From positions 1-15,010 of the forward strand of contig CAYNLG010000087.1 of NCBI GenBank assembly GCA_964397995.1: 15,010 nt of DNA, read 5' to 3'. This DNA comes from CAYNLG01 sp964397995. Lineage in GTDB: Bacteria > Planctomycetota > Phycisphaerae > FEN-1346. Position numbers and translations under genes: made by a program. Within the stretch, counting starts at the first letter, position 1. Each line of letters begins with the position of its first letter. Below the pieces are notes generated by a model. It did not search any database. It saw only the letters and a program-made list of their open reading frames with translations, and was not told where the DNA came from. This document shows, piece by piece, positions 11,994-15,010 of this stretch.

Positions 11994-13936
11994 CCGACGC
12001 CGTCGCCATCCTGTCGGTCCTCTCGGCGGCCGCGCTCGCCTGGGCCGCCGTCGAGCTCGCCCTCCGGCGCCGCGCCCTGCCCGGGCCGGCCCCGTTCCTG
12101 CTGGGGGGGACGCTGCTGTTGGCGCTCGCCGTGGCGGGGACGAACGTCGCCCAGTGGCTGGCGGGGGTGGCGCAGGCGGACGTCGTGGAGAACTTCCTCT
12201 GGCCGCTGGTGCCGACGTTCGCCCTGTTCCTGTTCATCGCGGGGCTGGAGGCCCGGGACCGCCGCCGCATCGAAAGCGCCATGGACCGCCTCGTCGCCCT
12301 GCACCGGCTGGGCGTCGAGATGGCCGGCCGCCGTGACCGCGAGGCCCTCCTGAAGGAGATCGTCAAGGCCGCGGCGGCCATGTGCGACGCCCAGGTCTGC
12401 TTCCTCTTCCTGCACGATGCCGAGCGCGACCGCCTCCGCCTCCGTGCCGCCCACGGCATGCCGATGGAGGAAGTCGAGGACATCACCCTCCGGGCCGGCG
12501 AGGGCGTGACGGGCACCGCCTTGGCCGATAACGCGACCCAGGCGGTAACCTCGGTGGCCGAGGCCACGAAGCCGGCGCTGCGCGACCGGGCAAGGCAGTA
12601 CGGCCTGGAAGCGGCGGCGGCCACCCCCCTGCGGGCGGGCCGCCAGGCCCGGGGCATCCTGTTCGTGGCGCGCCGGGAGGCGCGAGCGTTCGACACGGAC
12701 GCCATCCGGACGCTCGAAACCCTGGCCGGCCACGCCGCCGCCGTTCTCGACGCCGCCCGGCTGGTCGAGGAGCTGGCCGCCGGCGAGGCCCGCCTCCGCG
12801 CCTTGGTCGAGACGCCGCGCATCGCCGTCGTCGCCGGTGACGCCGCCCTCAAGATCGGCCTCTGGAACCGGGCCGCCGAGACGCTCTTCGGCATCCCCGC
12901 CGACCGGGCCCTCGGCCGCACAGTCGAGGCCGTCTGCCCGGAGGGGCGCGGCACCAAAGTGCGCGGCCTGATCCAATCGGCGCTCGGCGGCGAAACGACG
13001 GTCTCGGAGGAAGTGCCGCTCGTCCTGGAGGGCGGGCGGCGGCTGGTCGTCCGCTTCCACTGCGCCCGGATCGGCCGCCCCGCTGCCGTCGACCTGGCGT
13101 GGCTCTGTTTCGCCGAAGACGCCACCCAGGAAGTCGGCATCCGCGAGCACCTGACCCGCATGCAGAAGGCCCAGACCCTCGGCCGCCTCGCCGCCGGCGT
13201 CGTCCACGACTTCAACAACCTCCTGACGGGCATCCGCGGCTTCGCCAACCTCGCCCGCCAGGACGCCGACCCGGACTCCGAGGTGGCCCAGAGCCTCATG
13301 CACATCGACGAGGGCGCGCGGCGCGGCATCAAGCTGGTCGACCGCCTGCGGATGCTCGCCCCCAACGGTGGCCGCGAGGTCCGGCCTGTCTGCCTCAACG
13401 CCATCGTGGAGGAGGTCCTGATGCTGTGCGGCCGGAGCTTCCTCCAGAACATCCGGACCAGCACCGTGGCCGCCCCGGACCTCGACGTCGTCCAGGCCGA
13501 CCCCGCCGAGGTCCAGCACCTGCTGATGAACCTGGTCGTCAACGCCCGGGACGCGATGCGCGAGGGCGGCACGCTGACGCTGGCCACCGAGAACGCGACC
13601 TTCGACGCCCAGGGCGCCGACGCCTGGGGCCTCCCGGCCGGCCGCTATGTCCGCCTGACCGTCGCCGACACCGGCCCCGGCATTCGCGACGAGGTCCGTG
13701 CCCGCATCTTCGACCCCTTCTTCACCACCAAGGACGACCCCGCCGCCATGGGCCTCGGCCTGCCCACCGTCCAGGCCATCGCCGCCCGCCTCGGCGGCAC
13801 GGTGGCCTGCGAGAGCGTGCCCGGGGCCGGCGCCGCGTTCATCGTCCTCCTGCCGGTGGCGCCGGAACCCCACGACCCCACCGAGGCGGCCGCCCCGCCG
13901 CCCGCAAAGCGCGGCCGGACGCCGGAGCCGCCGTAG
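11990..13936 (+). CDS. Membrane GAF-PAS sensor histidine kinase
   Basis: A 648-residue kinase starting at GTG. Three membrane helices lie at about 4-25, 35-55 and 70-88, with Arg-rich turns. A helical linker leads to a GAF domain (about 115-262), then a PAS domain (about 265-382, with WNRAAETLFGIPADRALG). The HisKA domain has His406 in AAGVVHDFNNLLTGIRG, the NtrB/hybrid-type H-box. The HATPase domain shows the N-box LLMNLVVNARDAM near 510, DTGPGI at 560-565 and GLGLP at 588-592. The C-terminus is Pro/Ala-rich. No receiver domain is fused and no response regulator is next to it, so it is an orphan kinase. Its only operon partner is the small membrane protein. GAF and PAS suggest sensing of a small ligand, redox state or light, with no sequence clue to which. 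Confidence 0.95.
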   Translation: MTDAVAILSVLSAAALAWAAVELALRRRALPGPAPFLLGGTLLLALAVAGTNVAQWLAGVAQADVVENFLWPLVPTFALFLFIAGLEARDRRRIESAMDRLVALHRLGVEMAGRRDREALLKEIVKAAAAMCDAQVCFLFLHDAERDRLRLRAAHGMPMEEVEDITLRAGEGVTGTALADNATQAVTSVAEATKPALRDRARQYGLEAAAATPLRAGRQARGILFVARREARAFDTDAIRTLETLAGHAAAVLDAARLVEELAAGEARLRALVETPRIAVVAGDAALKIGLWNRAAETLFGIPADRALGRTVEAVCPEGRGTKVRGLIQSALGGETTVSEEVPLVLEGGRRLVVRFHCARIGRPAAVDLAWLCFAEDATQEVGIREHLTRMQKAQTLGRLAAGVVHDFNNLLTGIRGFANLARQDADPDSEVAQSLMHIDEGARRGIKLVDRLRMLAPNGGREVRPVCLNAIVEEVLMLCGRSFLQNIRTSTVAAPDLDVVQADPAEVQHLLMNLVVNARDAMREGGTLTLATENATFDAQGADAWGLPAGRYVRLTVADTGPGIRDEVRARIFDPFFTTKDDPAAMGLGLPTVQAIAARLGGTVACESVPGAGAAFIVLLPVAPEPHDPTEAAAPPPAKRGRTPEPP

Positions 13937-13943
13937 GAAGCGC

Positions 13944-13972
13944 TGGACTTCATCCCCCGCCCGCCCTACAAA
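13944..13972 (+). promoter_or_regulatory. Candidate promoter for holA
   Basis: TGGACT (13944-13949), 17 nt, then TACAAA (13967-13972). Each box matches consensus at 4 of 6 positions. A start near 13979 gives a leader of about 53 nt to the holA ATG. holA may also be read through from the kinase, since no terminator is visible in the 95-nt gap. Confidence 0.35.
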
Positions 13973-14031
13973 GGAGCCGGTGCGCCCCGGCGCATGCCGC
14001 GCCAGGAGCCCCCCATACCCGAAGGACGTCC

Positions 14032-15010
14032 ATGCGCCTCAGCGAGTTCGAGACCAAGGCGACCAAGGCGGAGCCGGCCCCGATCTACGTCTTCGCCGGG
14101 TCGGACCCGTACCTGCTGGACCGGGCCCGGGCGGTCGTCCGCGCCCGCGTCCTCGGCGACGCCGACCTTGGCATGGCCCTGGCGGAGTTCGAGGGCGACG
14201 CCGCCGAGCCCGCCGACGTCCTCGACGCCCTCCGCACGCCGCCCCTGGTGGCGCCGCGCGGCCTGGTGGTGGTCCGCCAGGCCGACGGCTTCGTCTCGGC
14301 CGCCCGGGCGCTGCTCGAGAAGCTCCTGGACACGCCGCCCGACTCGGGCAGCCTGGTCCTGGAGGTCGGGAGCTGGAACCGCTCGACCCGCCTCGGCAAG
14401 CGGACGGACGCCATCGGCTTCCTCGTCCAGTGCGAGGTCGACAAGCCCGAGCACCTCGTGGGCTGGATCGGCCGCGAGGCCAAGAGCCGCTTCGGCAAAT
14501 CCGTGACGCCCCCCGCCGCCCGGCTCCTGACCGAGTCGCTCGGCGCCGACATGGGCGCCCTGATCGGCGCCCTGGAACGCCTCGACCTCTACACCGGCGA
14601 CCGGACACAGATCGGCGAGGCCGACGTGGACGCGGTGGTGGCGCGCGGCCACCATGAGCAGGTGTGGGCCCTGTCGGACGCCATCGTCGAGCGGAACCTG
14701 CCACGGGCCCTGGAGCTGCTCGACGCCTTCTGGGCCGACGGGATGGCCGCCCCCCAACTCGTGGGCCTGCTGCGGTACCAGGTGCGCCAGATGCTGAGCG
14801 TGGCGGCCTTGGCGGCGCGGATGAGCGTCGACCAGGCGATGCGCGAGGCCCGCGTCCCGCGCCCCGCCGCCCGCCGCATCCGCGCCGCTCTTCCCGGCCT
14901 GACCCTGGACCACCTGGCCGACGCCTACCAGGCCTTGGTGGACGCCGACCTGGAGGCGAAATCGTCCCGGAACGACCGGCTGGCCATGGAGGTGCTCGTT
15001 CACCGCCTGT
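14032..15010 (+). CDS. holA: DNA polymerase III subunit delta (nearly complete, runs off window)
   Basis: The visible 326 residues cover almost the whole usual length (about 330-345). Delta is the clamp-loader subunit that opens the beta sliding clamp. Family traits are present: an N-terminal PIYVFAGSDPYLLDRARAVV, a central PPLVAPRGLVVVRQADGF strand-helix unit, a WIGREAKSRFG segment near 145-155, LGADMGALIGALERL, and the C-terminal helical collar domain with SVAALAARM and KSSRNDRLAMEVLVHRL. It lacks an ATP-binding P-loop, as expected for delta. The ATG at 14032 has GAAGGA 5 nt upstream. An ATG at 13994 belongs to a different frame with no family similarity. The stop lies just beyond the window. 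Confidence 0.93.
   Translation, partial: MRLSEFETKATKAEPAPIYVFAGSDPYLLDRARAVVRARVLGDADLGMALAEFEGDAAEPADVLDALRTPPLVAPRGLVVVRQADGFVSAARALLEKLLDTPPDSGSLVLEVGSWNRSTRLGKRTDAIGFLVQCEVDKPEHLVGWIGREAKSRFGKSVTPPAARLLTESLGADMGALIGALERLDLYTGDRTQIGEADVDAVVARGHHEQVWALSDAIVERNLPRALELLDAFWADGMAAPQLVGLLRYQVRQMLSVAALAARMSVDQAMREARVPRPAARRIRAALPGLTLDHLADAYQALVDADLEAKSSRNDRLAMEVLVHRL

Noticed and set aside
11708..13873. Long minus-strand open frames (721 and 705 residues) opposite the GAF-PAS kinase
   Set aside because: The plus strand has all kinase motifs in order; these are stop-free antisense frames of a high-G+C gene.

Overview
This is a GC-rich (roughly 70%), gene-dense bacterial chromosomal window with no tRNA, rRNA, insertion sequence or CRISPR array that I can see. 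The best guess at the host is a planctomycete-like (Planctomycetota or related) bacterium. That rests on an exported helical-repeat protein ending in a carbohydrate-binding-like domain, an FAD_oxidored-type flavoprotein, a tandem pair of radical SAM enzymes, and high-GC NtrB/NtrC-style signalling. It is an inference from gene types, not a proven assignment.

Layout. Positions 1-3892 are a minus-strand operon: rpsO (ribosomal protein S15), pnp (polynucleotide phosphorylase), a short membrane histidine kinase and an NtrC-type response regulator cut by the left edge. The kinase starts 7 nt after pnp and its stop overlaps the regulator's start, so a two-component system is wired directly behind the rpsO-pnp core. 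Positions 3893-4109 are a divergent control region. It holds an rpsO promoter, a leader with two strong stem-loops just before the rpsO Shine-Dalgarno, and an opposing promoter for an exported protein (4110-5624).

Positions 5753-8679 carry two tandem radical SAM genes separated by 2 nt: a B12-binding-domain type enzyme, then a radical SAM protein with a SPASM-like cysteine-rich C-terminus. This pair is the most plausible uncharacterised biochemical system in the window. Convergent to it is a FAD-dependent oxidoreductase (8738-10099). Two stem-loops fill the 58 nt between the two convergent genes.

Positions 10251-11531 are serS (seryl-tRNA synthetase), divergent from the oxidoreductase. The intergenic region carries an 18-bp perfect palindrome inside the oxidoreductase's candidate promoter. 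Next come a small three-helix membrane protein (11655-11993) and a GAF-PAS histidine kinase (11990-13936) that overlap by 4 nt and appear to share the same kind of three-helix membrane module. The window ends in holA (DNA polymerase III delta), nearly complete.

Housekeeping genes (rpsO, pnp, serS, holA) are secure. The radical SAM pair, the exported protein and the small membrane protein have recognisable architecture but no function I can name. No gap between genes exceeds 300 bases; the larger ones (3483-3628, 3893-4109, 5625-5752, 10100-10250, 11532-11654) are described as regulatory features.
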